From Acidobacteriota bacterium (lineage in GTDB: Bacteria > Acidobacteriota > Terriglobia > Acidiferrales > UBA7541): a stretch of DNA of 15,947 bases. The stretch is taken from positions 1 to 15,947 of the forward strand of contig QHYO01000372.1 in assembly GCA_003224135.1 (NCBI GenBank). Direction: 5' to 3'. Of this stretch, positions 6,730 through 14,343 are shown piece after piece; within the stretch, counting starts at the first letter, position 1, and each line of letters opens with the position of its first letter. The position numbers and the translations under genes are program-made. The notes below the pieces were generated by a model. It did not search any database and had not been told where the DNA came from. It saw only the letters and a list, made by a program, of their open reading frames with translations.

Positions 6730-8577
6730 ATGTCCAAAGAGGGAAACGACAAAATTCAGCGGCGCGATTTCATTAATGGAATGTTAATTGCGGCGGGAAC
6801 GACGGCGGTTGGGAGTTCCTTCCCGATGAGAATGTTCGCGGCTGGCACAACCTTCCCATGCGACGGTCCAATCGGCAGCGACGCACGCGTGCTGCGAGGC
6901 GGAAACTTGCCATCGGTTTTCAACATAGCGCATTGGCTCAGAGACGGCCGGCTCACGTTCAAGACCGACAGCGTGTTGATCTCTTCATCTCCTTGTGACA
7001 GCTTTCAGGGTAGTCAACCAATCCTGGTGGACAACGGAAATTACGAGCTGATTATCGTGGGAAGCGGTATGTCCGGCTGCTCTGCAGCCTATTACACGAC
7101 GCGGCAACGGACCGGAACGAAGATTCTGATTTTGGATGGACAACCTACGCCAGGTGGGAACGCGAATCGGGACGACGCGGCGCCAATCCCGGATGTGGCC
7201 TCAACCGCGACGGCTTATGCGGTGCAGCCTTACGCACCTTTTCTGGAAGATATTTACAACACGACGGGAATCCTCTGGCAGAACTACGTTGTACCAGCCC
7301 CTTTCTACAGCTACTTCTTCGACAGTCAAACGCCTTACGTCAATCCGGGAACGAACAGCTGGAACATCGACACGTATGGAATTGGACTCAATTCAGTTCC
7401 CTATCCGATGAATATTGTGAACGATCTTAAAGCCGCAAGACAGGACTTGATGAACTGGTATCACAAGCCAGGAGCTCCGACCGATCCTGCAGACAACAGC
7501 GATCCGAAATACGATTACCTGTCGCCGATGACGTTCGACGCGTATTTGAGGCAGACGAAGGGATTCCATCCGGCTGTCTCTGATTTTTACACGCGATACG
7601 CCGTGGACGCTCTGGATGGAACAATGGCGCAAGCCTCGGCGTATACCTCAATCAGTTTTCTGGGCGCCGAATATTTCCCATCGTTCGCTTATCCGGGCGG
7701 AAATTCGGGGATGCTGCGACACATCATAAAATGGCTGATTCCGAATGCCATAAGCGGCAGCAGCGAGGCAGAAATACTGGGAAATCCATTCGACTTGGCG
7801 GCAATGGATAATCCCAACAATAATGTGCGGATACGGCAGGGCGCGCTCGTATTGCGGGGCGACACGACGAATTCGAACGCCAGCGTGATTTATTTCAAGG
7901 ACGGCAAGTTCTATCGCGCCGCGGCCAAAGCGGTGATTTTCGCAGGACAGTCGCATACCGCGCGCACGGCGTGTGAACATCTGTTGAGCGCATCGCAGGC
8001 TAACGCGTTCGATCAGGTAACACTCAGTCCGGTATTGACCGCGAACGTGACGCTGCGAAGCGCAGCGCCAATCGTGGACTTGGGATACGACGGATATTAT
8101 TGGGGAAGCCAGTACTGGGCGGATTTCGTGGTGGCCGATTGGGTCGGGCCAAATCGCAGTAACGCCAACCGTCAAACCGTGCTTACGTTCTACGGAGGGA
8201 ATACGGCATCGGTGGAAGACCAACCCAATGAGCGGATCAAACTGCTGACTACACCGTTTTCGAGCTACGAAGATTCCTTGCGAGCTGACTTGAATCGTGT
8301 GCTGGCCGGGCGAAACTTCGATTTTGATCGCGACGTTACCGCAGTCTACCTCTACCGCTGGGGACACAGCATGGTCTATCCGAAACCCGGGTGGCCGTTC
8401 AGCGCTCCGATCAACAAGAACGGGCAGGTGATTCGCGTACCTTCCGCGCGATTCTATGCGCGACAGCAGATCGGGAGGATATCTTTCGGCGCCCAGGACG
8501 TGGAGTCGAGCCCTGCGAATGAAAGCGCTATTGGCGCAGGTGTTCGAACGAGCGGCGAAATTTTACCGCTGCTTTAA
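6730..8577 (+). CDS. Tat-exported FAD-dependent oxidoreductase, spermidine dehydrogenase (SpdH)-like
   Basis: 615 residues. The N-terminus has a Tat signal: QRRDFINGML (Arg11-Arg12) followed by a hydrophobic stretch to about residue 38, so a folded flavoprotein is exported to the periplasm. The conserved pre-domain motif LRGGNLPSVFNIAHWLRDG (54-73) and the Rossmann FAD site LIIVGSGMSGCSAAYY (GxGxxG at 111-116, with acidic D136 ending the second strand) match Pseudomonas-type spermidine dehydrogenases. A C-terminal FAD-contact region GRISFGAQDVESSPANESA lies near the end. SpdH cleaves spermidine oxidatively to 1,3-diaminopropane and 4-aminobutyraldehyde. The polyamine specificity of this protein is inferred from family resemblance only; another amine oxidase activity is possible. 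ATG 6730 has GAGGAGG eight bases upstream. No cytochrome partner gene is adjacent. Ends TAA, facing a convergent gene. Confidence 0.8.
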   Translation: MSKEGNDKIQRRDFINGMLIAAGTTAVGSSFPMRMFAAGTTFPCDGPIGSDARVLRGGNLPSVFNIAHWLRDGRLTFKTDSVLISSSPCDSFQGSQPILVDNGNYELIIVGSGMSGCSAAYYTTRQRTGTKILILDGQPTPGGNANRDDAAPIPDVASTATAYAVQPYAPFLEDIYNTTGILWQNYVVPAPFYSYFFDSQTPYVNPGTNSWNIDTYGIGLNSVPYPMNIVNDLKAARQDLMNWYHKPGAPTDPADNSDPKYDYLSPMTFDAYLRQTKGFHPAVSDFYTRYAVDALDGTMAQASAYTSISFLGAEYFPSFAYPGGNSGMLRHIIKWLIPNAISGSSEAEILGNPFDLAAMDNPNNNVRIRQGALVLRGDTTNSNASVIYFKDGKFYRAAAKAVIFAGQSHTARTACEHLLSASQANAFDQVTLSPVLTANVTLRSAAPIVDLGYDGYYWGSQYWADFVVADWVGPNRSNANRQTVLTFYGGNTASVEDQPNERIKLLTTPFSSYEDSLRADLNRVLAGRNFDFDRDVTAVYLYRWGHSMVYPKPGWPFSAPINKNGQVIRVPSARFYARQQIGRISFGAQDVESSPANESAIGAGVRTSGEILPLL

Positions 8578-8630
8578 CTTACCTGTGTACTATTCGCAAG
8601 TTGTGTTGACCGCTTCGCGAAAAGGATACT

Positions 8631-8657
8631 GATGCTCGCCGAAAAGAGCCGTGCATC
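8631..8657. terminator. Hairpin in the convergent spacer, possible terminator
   Basis: Between the convergent stops at 8577 and 8684, GATGC-t-CG (8631-8638) can pair with CG-t-GCATC (8650-8657), seven base pairs with one T-T mismatch and an 11-base loop. Neither strand has a clean T-run directly after it; on the minus strand TTTT follows seven bases later. It is placed where a bidirectional terminator would be expected, but the structure is weak. Confidence 0.3.
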
Positions 8658-8683
8658 CACACATAATAAAAAAGGAAGCGGGC

Positions 8684-9343
8684 CTAAAGTCTTGCGAGCG
8701 CGGCACGCGCGAAGCGGAACAAATAGTAGAGCAGAAAGGCGCAAAGGATCAGAAGCGCTACAACGATGACGATGGTTGCGATGGGATGGACCGTCGTGAA
8801 CCATGTTAACCACACGGCGAGCATGTCTTCGCCAAAACTCAAGGCCCAATTGCTGAAAGGTTCGGGGACGGTGTTGACAGCGGCACGCGTCGAGGCTTTC
8901 GCGCTGTGAGAAGTGAGAGCGACACCGCCGGCGAGCAAGGCGGCAGCCCAGCGCCATTCCTGCGGCGCGGCTACGGAAGCGCCGTACGCAATCACGGCAG
9001 CCGCGGGCGGACGTATGAAAGTGTGAATCGCGTCCCAAACGGTGTCGAGATAAGGAACTTTGTCGGCGAGAAATTCGATGATGTAGAGCGCGACAGCAAT
9101 GCCAAGCACGATCGGGTGCCCCACGATTTCAAGCGTCGGCGGAAGGTGAATCAAGCCGAATCGTTGCAGGACGCCCAGCGTTGCTACGGTTGCGTAAAGG
9201 TTGAGGCCAGAGGAAAAACCGGCTCCCAGAGCGAGCCCTAGTGTTTGGAGAGGGTTCACAAGTTGTGATGATATCAGGGGCAAGCGAGGCGACCGGGAAA
9301 AATCTCGCGCTCGCGGCAAAGCTTCGGCCAGGGAAAACCTCAC
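8684..9343 (-). CDS. DUF4126 family integral membrane protein
   Basis: 219 residues with about five hydrophobic segments. Motifs fit DUF4126: ALGAGFSSGLNLYATV, FGLIHLPPTLEIVGHP, IIEFLADKVPYLDTVWDAIHTFIRP, and an alanine-rich TM region. The function of this family is not established, so none is given. GTG at 9343 shares four bases (GTGA) with the TGA stop of the KDPG aldolase gene, so translation is probably coupled and this is the last gene of the cluster. An alternative GTG at 9259 (VNPLQTLGLALG) would remove 28 residues with no hydrophobic character and would start at the conserved region; neither start has a clear Shine-Dalgarno. The C-terminal end is a strongly hydrophobic helix followed by basic residues. 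Stop TAG. Confidence 0.8.
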   Translation of the reverse strand: MRFSLAEALPRARDFSRSPRLPLISSQLVNPLQTLGLALGAGFSSGLNLYATVATLGVLQRFGLIHLPPTLEIVGHPIVLGIAVALYIIEFLADKVPYLDTVWDAIHTFIRPPAAAVIAYGASVAAPQEWRWAAALLAGGVALTSHSAKASTRAAVNTVPEPFSNWALSFGEDMLAVWLTWFTTVHPIATIVIVVALLILCAFLLYYLFRFARAALARL

Positions 9344-9993
9344 CTAGGTCGGCGAGCGGCGCGAACAATGGACACGAGTTCGCGCGCGGCTTCGATGACT
9401 TCTCTTTTGCGGCCTGCTTGCAGCGCGGAAGAGTTGATCAATTCGCTTCCGACTCCAATTGCGAAAGCTCCGGCCGCGAAGTATTCGGCGGCATTCCCTG
9501 CATTCACACCGCCTGTCGGGATCAGAGCGGCGCGCGGAAACGGCCCGCGCAGTGCCTTGATGTGTTTGGCGCCTCCGACACTTCCGCAAGGAAAAATCTT
9601 GACAGCAGGAGCGCCCTCATCGAACGCGACCATCAACTCGGAGGGAGTGAGCGCGCCCGGAATGGCTAGTTTTTCTTTGGCCTGCGCGGTCCGTAGAACG
9701 GAGACACAAAGTCCCGGGCTAACGAGAAATTCGGCGCCGGCGTCCATGCATTCGGCGGCTTCCGCGGAATTTGTGACCGTGCCAGCACCGACCAGAACGC
9801 GGCCGCTGAATTCAGCGGCGACTTTGCTTATGACTTCGAGCGCATTCGGAACGGTCATCGTGATTTCGACTATGGGAATGCCGCCTTCTTCCATCGCTTC
9901 GGCGGCAAGGAGAGCTTCTTGCGCGCTCTGAGCACGAATGACGGGAATAACTCCCACTCGACGGATCGTACTTAGTGTCTGTTCAACGCTCAT
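9340..9993 (-). CDS. eda: 2-dehydro-3-deoxy-phosphogluconate (KDPG) aldolase
   Basis: 217-residue class I aldolase of the KDPG/KHG family, cutting 2-keto-3-deoxy-6-phosphogluconate to pyruvate and glyceraldehyde 3-phosphate in the cytoplasm. The Schiff-base lysine is K132 in AVKIFP, the general acid/base glutamate is E43 in IVEITM, and the phosphate-binding motifs VGAGTV (68-73) and PTGGV (159-163) are intact. The length is normal for the family (E. coli about 213). I start at ATG 9993 (MSVEQTLSTIRRVGVIPVIRA), which fits the family; the frame stays open 56 codons upstream, but that part overlaps the kinase gene and is not conserved-looking. The gap to the kinase stop is 41 bases and holds a weak GAGGC/GCCTC hairpin (10017-10034). 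Overlaps the DUF4126 start by four bases. Relatives (DgaF) pair with a DgaE-type ammonia-lyase in Salmonella, as here. Confidence 0.93.
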   Translation of the reverse strand: MSVEQTLSTIRRVGVIPVIRAQSAQEALLAAEAMEEGGIPIVEITMTVPNALEVISKVAAEFSGRVLVGAGTVTNSAEAAECMDAGAEFLVSPGLCVSVLRTAQAKEKLAIPGALTPSELMVAFDEGAPAVKIFPCGSVGGAKHIKALRGPFPRAALIPTGGVNAGNAAEYFAAGAFAIGVGSELINSSALQAGRKREVIEAARELVSIVRAARRPR

Positions 9994-10034
9994 TTCGTTT
10001 TTCCGTTCATGGATAAGAGGCAACTGCCAGCCTC

Positions 10035-11126
10035 TCAGCGCGAAATTCTTGCTGACTGTCCTTTCATCACCGCCAGGACTTCCTGCAAACTGGCCATGGA
10101 TGTGTCGCCAGGAGTGGTCATTGCGAGTGCCCCGTGAGCCACGCCGCATTCGACGGCCCACGCGAGGTCGTGGCCAGTGAGAAAGCCGTAGATCAAACCG
10201 GAGGCGAACGAGTCTCCTCCACCAACTCTGTCAAAGATCTCCAGGTCCTTTCTTGTTGCGGCCTCGTAGAAAGAGTCGTCGGCAAGCGCGATGGCTCCCC
10301 AGTCATTTCGCGTCGCCGTATGGGCGGTCCTCAAAGTGACCGCAACCACCGACAGATTGGGAAATTCAGAGCGCACGGTTTTCATCATCGTCTTGAAATT
10401 TGCATGATCGAGCCGAGAAATGTTTTCGTCCATTCCCGGAACCGAATAGCCCAATGCTGCGGTGAAGTCCTCTTCGTTTCCGATAAGCACATCGACGAAC
10501 GGCATGAGAGCGCGATTCACTTCTTGAGCTTTTGCTTTGCCACCGACAGATTGCCAGAGTGAAGGGCGGTAGTTCAGATCGTAGGAGACAGTTGCACCCG
10601 ACTTTTTGGCGAGCTGCATGGCCTCGAGGGCGACCGCGGGCGTCGTTTGAGAGAGCGCGCAGAAAATTCCCCCAGTGTGAAACCATCGAGCGCGCTGCCG
10701 AACAAAGATTTCCTCCCAATCAATGTCGGCTGTCTTCAATTGAGAAACTGCGGTGTTTCCACGGTCCGAACAGCCGCAAGCAGCTCGTACACCGAAGCCG
10801 CGTTCCGTGAAATTCAGGCCATTGCGGACTGCGCGGCCTACGCCGTCGTACTTCACCCATCGGACATGGTCTAGGTCGACGCCACCTTGCAACATGAGAT
10901 CTTCGACAAGGCGTCCTACTGGGTTGTCAGCGAGCGACGTGACGATGGCGGTATTCATCCCGAACGTGCGACGTAACCCGCGCGCCACATTGTATTCGCC
11001 GCCGCCTTCCCATACGCGAAATTCCCGCGCCGTGCTGACGCGCACGTCGCCTGGGTCGAGGCGTAGCATTACTTCGCCCAAGCTGATCAGGTCCCAACGG
11101 CAGCCTTCTTTTGCGCGGACTTTCAT
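10035..11126 (-). CDS. kdgK: PfkB family sugar kinase, probable 2-keto-3-deoxygluconate (KDG) kinase
   Basis: 363 residues, ribokinase/PfkB fold. N-terminal LISLGEVMLRLDP and the substrate-binding GGGEYNVARGL (41-51) are present. YDLNYRPSLW (182-191) is the motif seen in KDG kinases. The C-terminal PfkB signature DRVGGGDSFASGLIYG (299-314) holds the catalytic base D305. The expected reaction is ATP-dependent phosphorylation of 2-keto-3-deoxygluconate to KDPG, the substrate of the adjacent aldolase; the neighbour is the strongest argument for KDG over another keto sugar acid. About 50 residues longer than E. coli KdgK, through inserts around 105-130 and 225-275. ATG 11126 overlaps the MFS stop (ATGA) and has AAGGA eight bases upstream, so coupled translation is likely. 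Stop TGA. Confidence 0.85.
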   Translation of the reverse strand: MKVRAKEGCRWDLISLGEVMLRLDPGDVRVSTAREFRVWEGGGEYNVARGLRRTFGMNTAIVTSLADNPVGRLVEDLMLQGGVDLDHVRWVKYDGVGRAVRNGLNFTERGFGVRAACGCSDRGNTAVSQLKTADIDWEEIFVRQRARWFHTGGIFCALSQTTPAVALEAMQLAKKSGATVSYDLNYRPSLWQSVGGKAKAQEVNRALMPFVDVLIGNEEDFTAALGYSVPGMDENISRLDHANFKTMMKTVRSEFPNLSVVAVTLRTAHTATRNDWGAIALADDSFYEAATRKDLEIFDRVGGGDSFASGLIYGFLTGHDLAWAVECGVAHGALAMTTPGDTSMASLQEVLAVMKGQSARISR

Positions 11127-12469
11127 TTCGACATCCTTTGCGGAAACATTTGTACCGCCGGACGGATTTGTAGTGATGTTCGGGGATCAACCCCCAGCCA
11201 AAAGATCGCGCCGAGAACGGAAACGGCCGCAGCTGCGTGAAATGACGCATTCCATCCAAACTTATCGGCGAGCCATGGCGTGAGAGAGACCGTGAGCATA
11301 CCGCCGAACTGGTTTCCCATGTTCATCAAGCCGGATACCGAGCCGGAGGATTTGCCGCCAAGATCGGCGGAAACAGCCCAGAACGAACTTTGTGTCAGAT
11401 AGAGCGAGCCAGCCCCTCCCGCGAGAACCACGCTCGCAAGGCGTGCGTCTTCTGCGGCAGATCCCGCAGTAATGAAAACGGCGGTCAACAAGAAACCTAG
11501 CACGGAAATGCCGCAGCGCCCGAGGCGAGAGTTTGTGCGTTTGGTGATCCAATCGCCAATCGCTCCTCCCAAGGGACTGCAAACAGCCATAGCCAAGAAC
11601 GGGAGCGTTGCGTAGAGCGCGCTCGATTTGAGATTCAGTCCGCGCACTTTTGCGAGATAGAGATAAAACCAACTGAAGAAGACCCACGCAACGTAGCCAA
11701 AGCAAAAGTAGGCCAATGTGATAGTCCAGATGGTGCGGCTTGAAAGAATTGCCACCCATGACAGAAGCGAAGCGGCCGAGTTCCCTTCCCTCTGATGTTC
11801 AGGAAGTCCTCGCTTGATGGATTCGAGTTCACTCGGCGAAACCCAGTGATGCGACTGGGGCGTATCACGAGATGTGACGTACCATACGACTCCCGCGGCA
11901 AGTCCAATGAATGCACAGAGCACAAAGGATGACCGCCAGCCGTAGTGCGACATCAAAAACGAAATGAGCGGAGGAGTGACCCCGGCCCCGATTCCCACGC
12001 CGGCGAAGATGATTCCGTTTGCGATGCCTCGTTCATTGCTGGGAATCCATCGGGAAACAAACTGGTTCGATGTCGGGTAAATGACCGCTTCACCCGCGCC
12101 AAGGAGGAAGCGGATCACGATCAGGAGCGCCAATGCCGATCCCATGCGAGTCGAAATTCCTGCTGTCAAAGCGCTAAACAGCCCCCACCACAACACTCCG
12201 ACAAAGAGCATGCGCCTTGCGCCAAAACGGTCGGCCAGCCAGCCGGCTGGGGTCTGGAACAGCGCATACCCCAACAGAAATGAACTGAAGACCAGACCCA
12301 GCTGAACGTTAGTGATGTGAAATTCTTCGGCAATCAGCCCGCCTGCGATGGAAATGTTGACGCGATCGAGGTAGGCGACAGCACTGAGCACAAACAGCCA
12401 GAAAATCAGAAACCAACGAACGTGGCTTGAAGCGCGCGGGCTCACCGTGACGCTCTCAACTTGCGACAC
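11123..12469 (-). CDS. MFS transporter, ACS (anion:cation symporter) type, probable sugar-acid importer
   Basis: 448 residues with 12 predicted transmembrane helices in two halves around a hydrophilic loop (about 195-235). The ACS-family start SAVAYLDRVNISIAGGLI and the MFS motif A WLADRFGARRMLFVG (77-91) are clear, as is the second-half GGAIGDWITKRTN. ACS members such as ExuT, GudP and DgoT bring hexuronates, glucarate or galactonate across the inner membrane with protons. Position between the PLP lyase and the KDG kinase suggests the substrate is the sugar acid made in the periplasm, plausibly 2-keto-3-deoxygluconate; this is inference. The start is uncertain: GTG 12469 has no clear Shine-Dalgarno, and GTG 12445 eight codons later has GAGAG nearby. 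The 55-base gap to the PLP gene holds nothing obvious. Stop TGA overlaps the kinase start. Confidence 0.88.
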   Translation of the reverse strand: MSQVESVTVSPRASSHVRWFLIFWLFVLSAVAYLDRVNISIAGGLIAEEFHITNVQLGLVFSSFLLGYALFQTPAGWLADRFGARRMLFVGVLWWGLFSALTAGISTRMGSALALLIVIRFLLGAGEAVIYPTSNQFVSRWIPSNERGIANGIIFAGVGIGAGVTPPLISFLMSHYGWRSSFVLCAFIGLAAGVVWYVTSRDTPQSHHWVSPSELESIKRGLPEHQREGNSAASLLSWVAILSSRTIWTITLAYFCFGYVAWVFFSWFYLYLAKVRGLNLKSSALYATLPFLAMAVCSPLGGAIGDWITKRTNSRLGRCGISVLGFLLTAVFITAGSAAEDARLASVVLAGGAGSLYLTQSSFWAVSADLGGKSSGSVSGLMNMGNQFGGMLTVSLTPWLADKFGWNASFHAAAAVSVLGAIFWLGVDPRTSLQIRPAVQMFPQRMSK

Positions 12470-12524
12470 GCTGAGAGCAAGGCGAGGTTGCGCGGATTAA
12501 CAAACGCGGAATTGCGCGACAATT

Positions 12525-13784
12525 TCAAGCGCTGTGTGCCTTAAATAGTTGCGCGAGCTGGGCCGCGATCATTTTCTCTTCGCCGGGCTGGAGCATGAAC
12601 GAATTCATGGAGAGCGCGGTTTCGGACGAATCGAGCACGATGCAGGGTTTCCCGTTGCGCAGGGCGTTGACGGCATCCTTAACCGTCAGCACGACCTTCT
12701 GGTCCCAGGAAATCTTCATGTGCGGCACGTGGTTGGCCACGTCCGGTGTGAAAAATGAGGTGCTGACGCCGGGCACGCGAGTGATCTCGGCGGAGATTGC
12801 GTCGAGACGTCTTTGCCATTCCTTGCTCAGGGCTGCGTGGTCCTCGCTCAGGTAAGATTCAAGCGCCTTCACCATTCCTACAATTTCTTCCTTGCCGACT
12901 TTTTGACTGCGTCCCAGAGTGTCCTCGTGAGGACTATTGTTCAAGAGAGCGTTTGCGACGAGGTCCCTTTTTCCAAGTAAAATGCCCGCGCACTGTGGTC
13001 CACGAATGGCCTTGCCGCCGCTGAAGGCAATTAAGTCGTAGCCCATATTCGCGTAGTCCGAGAGATGCGAAACGGGAGGCGTATCGGCAGCGGCATCGAT
13101 GAAAGCTGGGATTTTGTATTCGTGCGCAAGCTTCACCCACTCCTCGACTTTAATTTCCCCAGCGGCGTCGGCGAAATTGGTGAAGTGCATCATCGCGGTT
13201 TGCGGGTTGACTGCTTTCTTCAAATCGTCACGCGTCTCTACAACCACGAGCTTCACGCCGGTTGCACGCAACTGGTGATCGAAGGGATTGCGATGAGATT
13301 TCTGGATGATGACTTCCGACTTCATGCCGGTGAGATCGGGAAGTTGCTCGATAAACTTGGGATTGTCGCCGGTAAGAATTCCCGCGAGGCCGGACTGCAT
13401 TGCCGCCGCCGCTCCAGAGGTGACAATCGCTGAGTACCCTTCCGGCAGCTTCAGCAGCTGCGTGATGCGCTTTCCGGCCGCGACTTCTAATTCGGCAACG
13501 CTGACAAAATGTTGCGAAGCCAGGGCCATCACGGCTTCCACTTCCGGGCGTACCAGCGAGCCACCTAATACAGTCATCGTTCCCTGACCATTGATGACGG
13601 TTGTGACGCCCAATTCTTCGTAGACATTGCCTGTGGCGCCGAAACCCGTTAAGTTCCCGGGCACGCCTGCCACCGGCTGGCTGACCGTCCAACCGAACGT
13701 CTTTTTGGCGCTCACTAACATTCCGGCCAGCGTGCCTGCACTTCCGAGAAACGCTCGGCGATTCCAAATTTGACGGAGGCTCAT
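12525..13784 (-). CDS. Tat-exported PLP-dependent lyase of the SelA/DgaE family
   Basis: 419 residues of the fold-type I PLP family that includes selenocysteine synthase SelA and D-glucosaminate-6-phosphate ammonia-lyase DgaE. The PLP lysine is K258 in FSGGKAIRGPQ and the pyridine-nitrogen aspartate is D230 in FIDAAAD. VTSGAAAAMQSGLAG (121-135) is the cofactor phosphate loop, and NGQGTMTVLGG (65-75) is the DgaE/SelA-like N-terminal motif. It lacks a tRNA-binding context, so a true SelA role is unlikely. Unusually, the N-terminus has NRRAFLGSAGTLAGMLVSA (8-26), a twin-arginine signal, so a folded PLP enzyme is apparently exported. Likely chemistry: removal of water and ammonia from a 2-amino-3-hydroxy sugar acid, giving a 2-keto-3-deoxy acid. 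The substrate is inferred from neighbours. ATG 13784 lies four bases after the RidA stop, with AGAGGT inside the end of that gene. Stop TGA. Confidence 0.85.
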   Translation of the reverse strand: MSLRQIWNRRAFLGSAGTLAGMLVSAKKTFGWTVSQPVAGVPGNLTGFGATGNVYEELGVTTVINGQGTMTVLGGSLVRPEVEAVMALASQHFVSVAELEVAAGKRITQLLKLPEGYSAIVTSGAAAAMQSGLAGILTGDNPKFIEQLPDLTGMKSEVIIQKSHRNPFDHQLRATGVKLVVVETRDDLKKAVNPQTAMMHFTNFADAAGEIKVEEWVKLAHEYKIPAFIDAAADTPPVSHLSDYANMGYDLIAFSGGKAIRGPQCAGILLGKRDLVANALLNNSPHEDTLGRSQKVGKEEIVGMVKALESYLSEDHAALSKEWQRRLDAISAEITRVPGVSTSFFTPDVANHVPHMKISWDQKVVLTVKDAVNALRNGKPCIVLDSSETALSMNSFMLQPGEEKMIAAQLAQLFKAHSA

Positions 13785-13788
13785 TGGT

Positions 13789-14304
13789 TTACCTCTTTCC
13801 CTTAGCGTTCGTCACGGCGGCCGTGCAATTGATTTCGACGAGGGAATTCCCCGGAAGAGCGGCGACTGCGACGGTAGTACGCGCCGGTCCGCCGTTTGGA
13901 AAATATGTCTTGAAGACTTTGTTCATCCCGTCGTAGTTGTCGATCGTCGTCAGGTAGACCGTGAGCTGCAGAATGCTGTCCATGCCGCCGCCGCCTGTTT
14001 CGACCAGCGTCTTAACGTTGTCCATTACCTTTTTTGTGTGCGTCTCAATGTCCATCGGGAATTTTCCCTCAGGATCATACGAGTGCGCACCCTGACCGGC
14101 GATATAAATCACACCGTTGTGGATGATCAAAGGAGTGATGAAACCCGTGCCGGCGGGCTTTCCTTCATAGTCCAGTTTTTGTACGCCTGTAGCTGCTTGT
14201 GGCTCGGAGTTTAGGGGAAGTGCAGTTCCACTCAGGCCCAGACCCGGAATCAGTGCTGCAAGTCGCCCCGCGAAGCCACGCCTAGTCGATAAAGTCGAAA
14301 ACAT
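13789..14304 (-). CDS. Tat-exported RidA family enamine/imine deaminase
   Basis: 171 residues: a RidA (YjgF/YER057c/UK114) domain from about 40 to 165 behind an N-terminal signal. RidA hydrolyses reactive enamine/imine intermediates released by PLP enzymes to keto acid and ammonia. The signature ARTTVAVAALPGNSLVEINC (141-160) contains R142, equivalent to the carboxylate-binding Arg105 of E. coli RidA, and E157, equivalent to Glu120. IYIAGQGA (66-73) matches the core strand. RidA is normally about 128 residues and cytoplasmic; here TRRGFAGRLAALIPGLGLSG (7-26) looks like a Tat signal. Its exported location and its position four bases ahead of a Tat-exported PLP lyase indicate a working pair. 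ATG 14304 has a perfect AAGGAGG six bases upstream. The gap to the PQQ enzyme stop is 39 bases. Stop TAA. Confidence 0.88.
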   Translation of the reverse strand: MFSTLSTRRGFAGRLAALIPGLGLSGTALPLNSEPQAATGVQKLDYEGKPAGTGFITPLIIHNGVIYIAGQGAHSYDPEGKFPMDIETHTKKVMDNVKTLVETGGGGMDSILQLTVYLTTIDNYDGMNKVFKTYFPNGGPARTTVAVAALPGNSLVEINCTAAVTNAKGKR

Positions 14305-14343
14305 GTTATTCCTCCTTCGAGATTGGTTTTTGAAAAGCAGCTG

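Noticed and set aside
7648..8367. Minus-strand open frame of 239 codons inside the SpdH-like gene
   Set aside because: Antisense to a well-supported flavoprotein; low-complexity His/Arg-rich translation with no family features.
10017..10034. GAGGC/GCCTC hairpin between kinase and aldolase genes as a terminator
   Set aside because: Only five base pairs, no T-run, and it lies inside a tightly spaced operon.
9994..10161. N-terminal extension of the KDPG aldolase
   Set aside because: Overlaps the kinase gene, is Arg-rich and unlike the family; ATG 9993 gives the normal aldolase N-terminus.
12525..13784. Selenocysteine synthase (SelA) function for the PLP enzyme
   Set aside because: It has a Tat leader, no selB or selenocysteine tRNA nearby, and sits in a sugar-acid cluster; the SelA resemblance is fold-level and shared with DgaE-type lyases.
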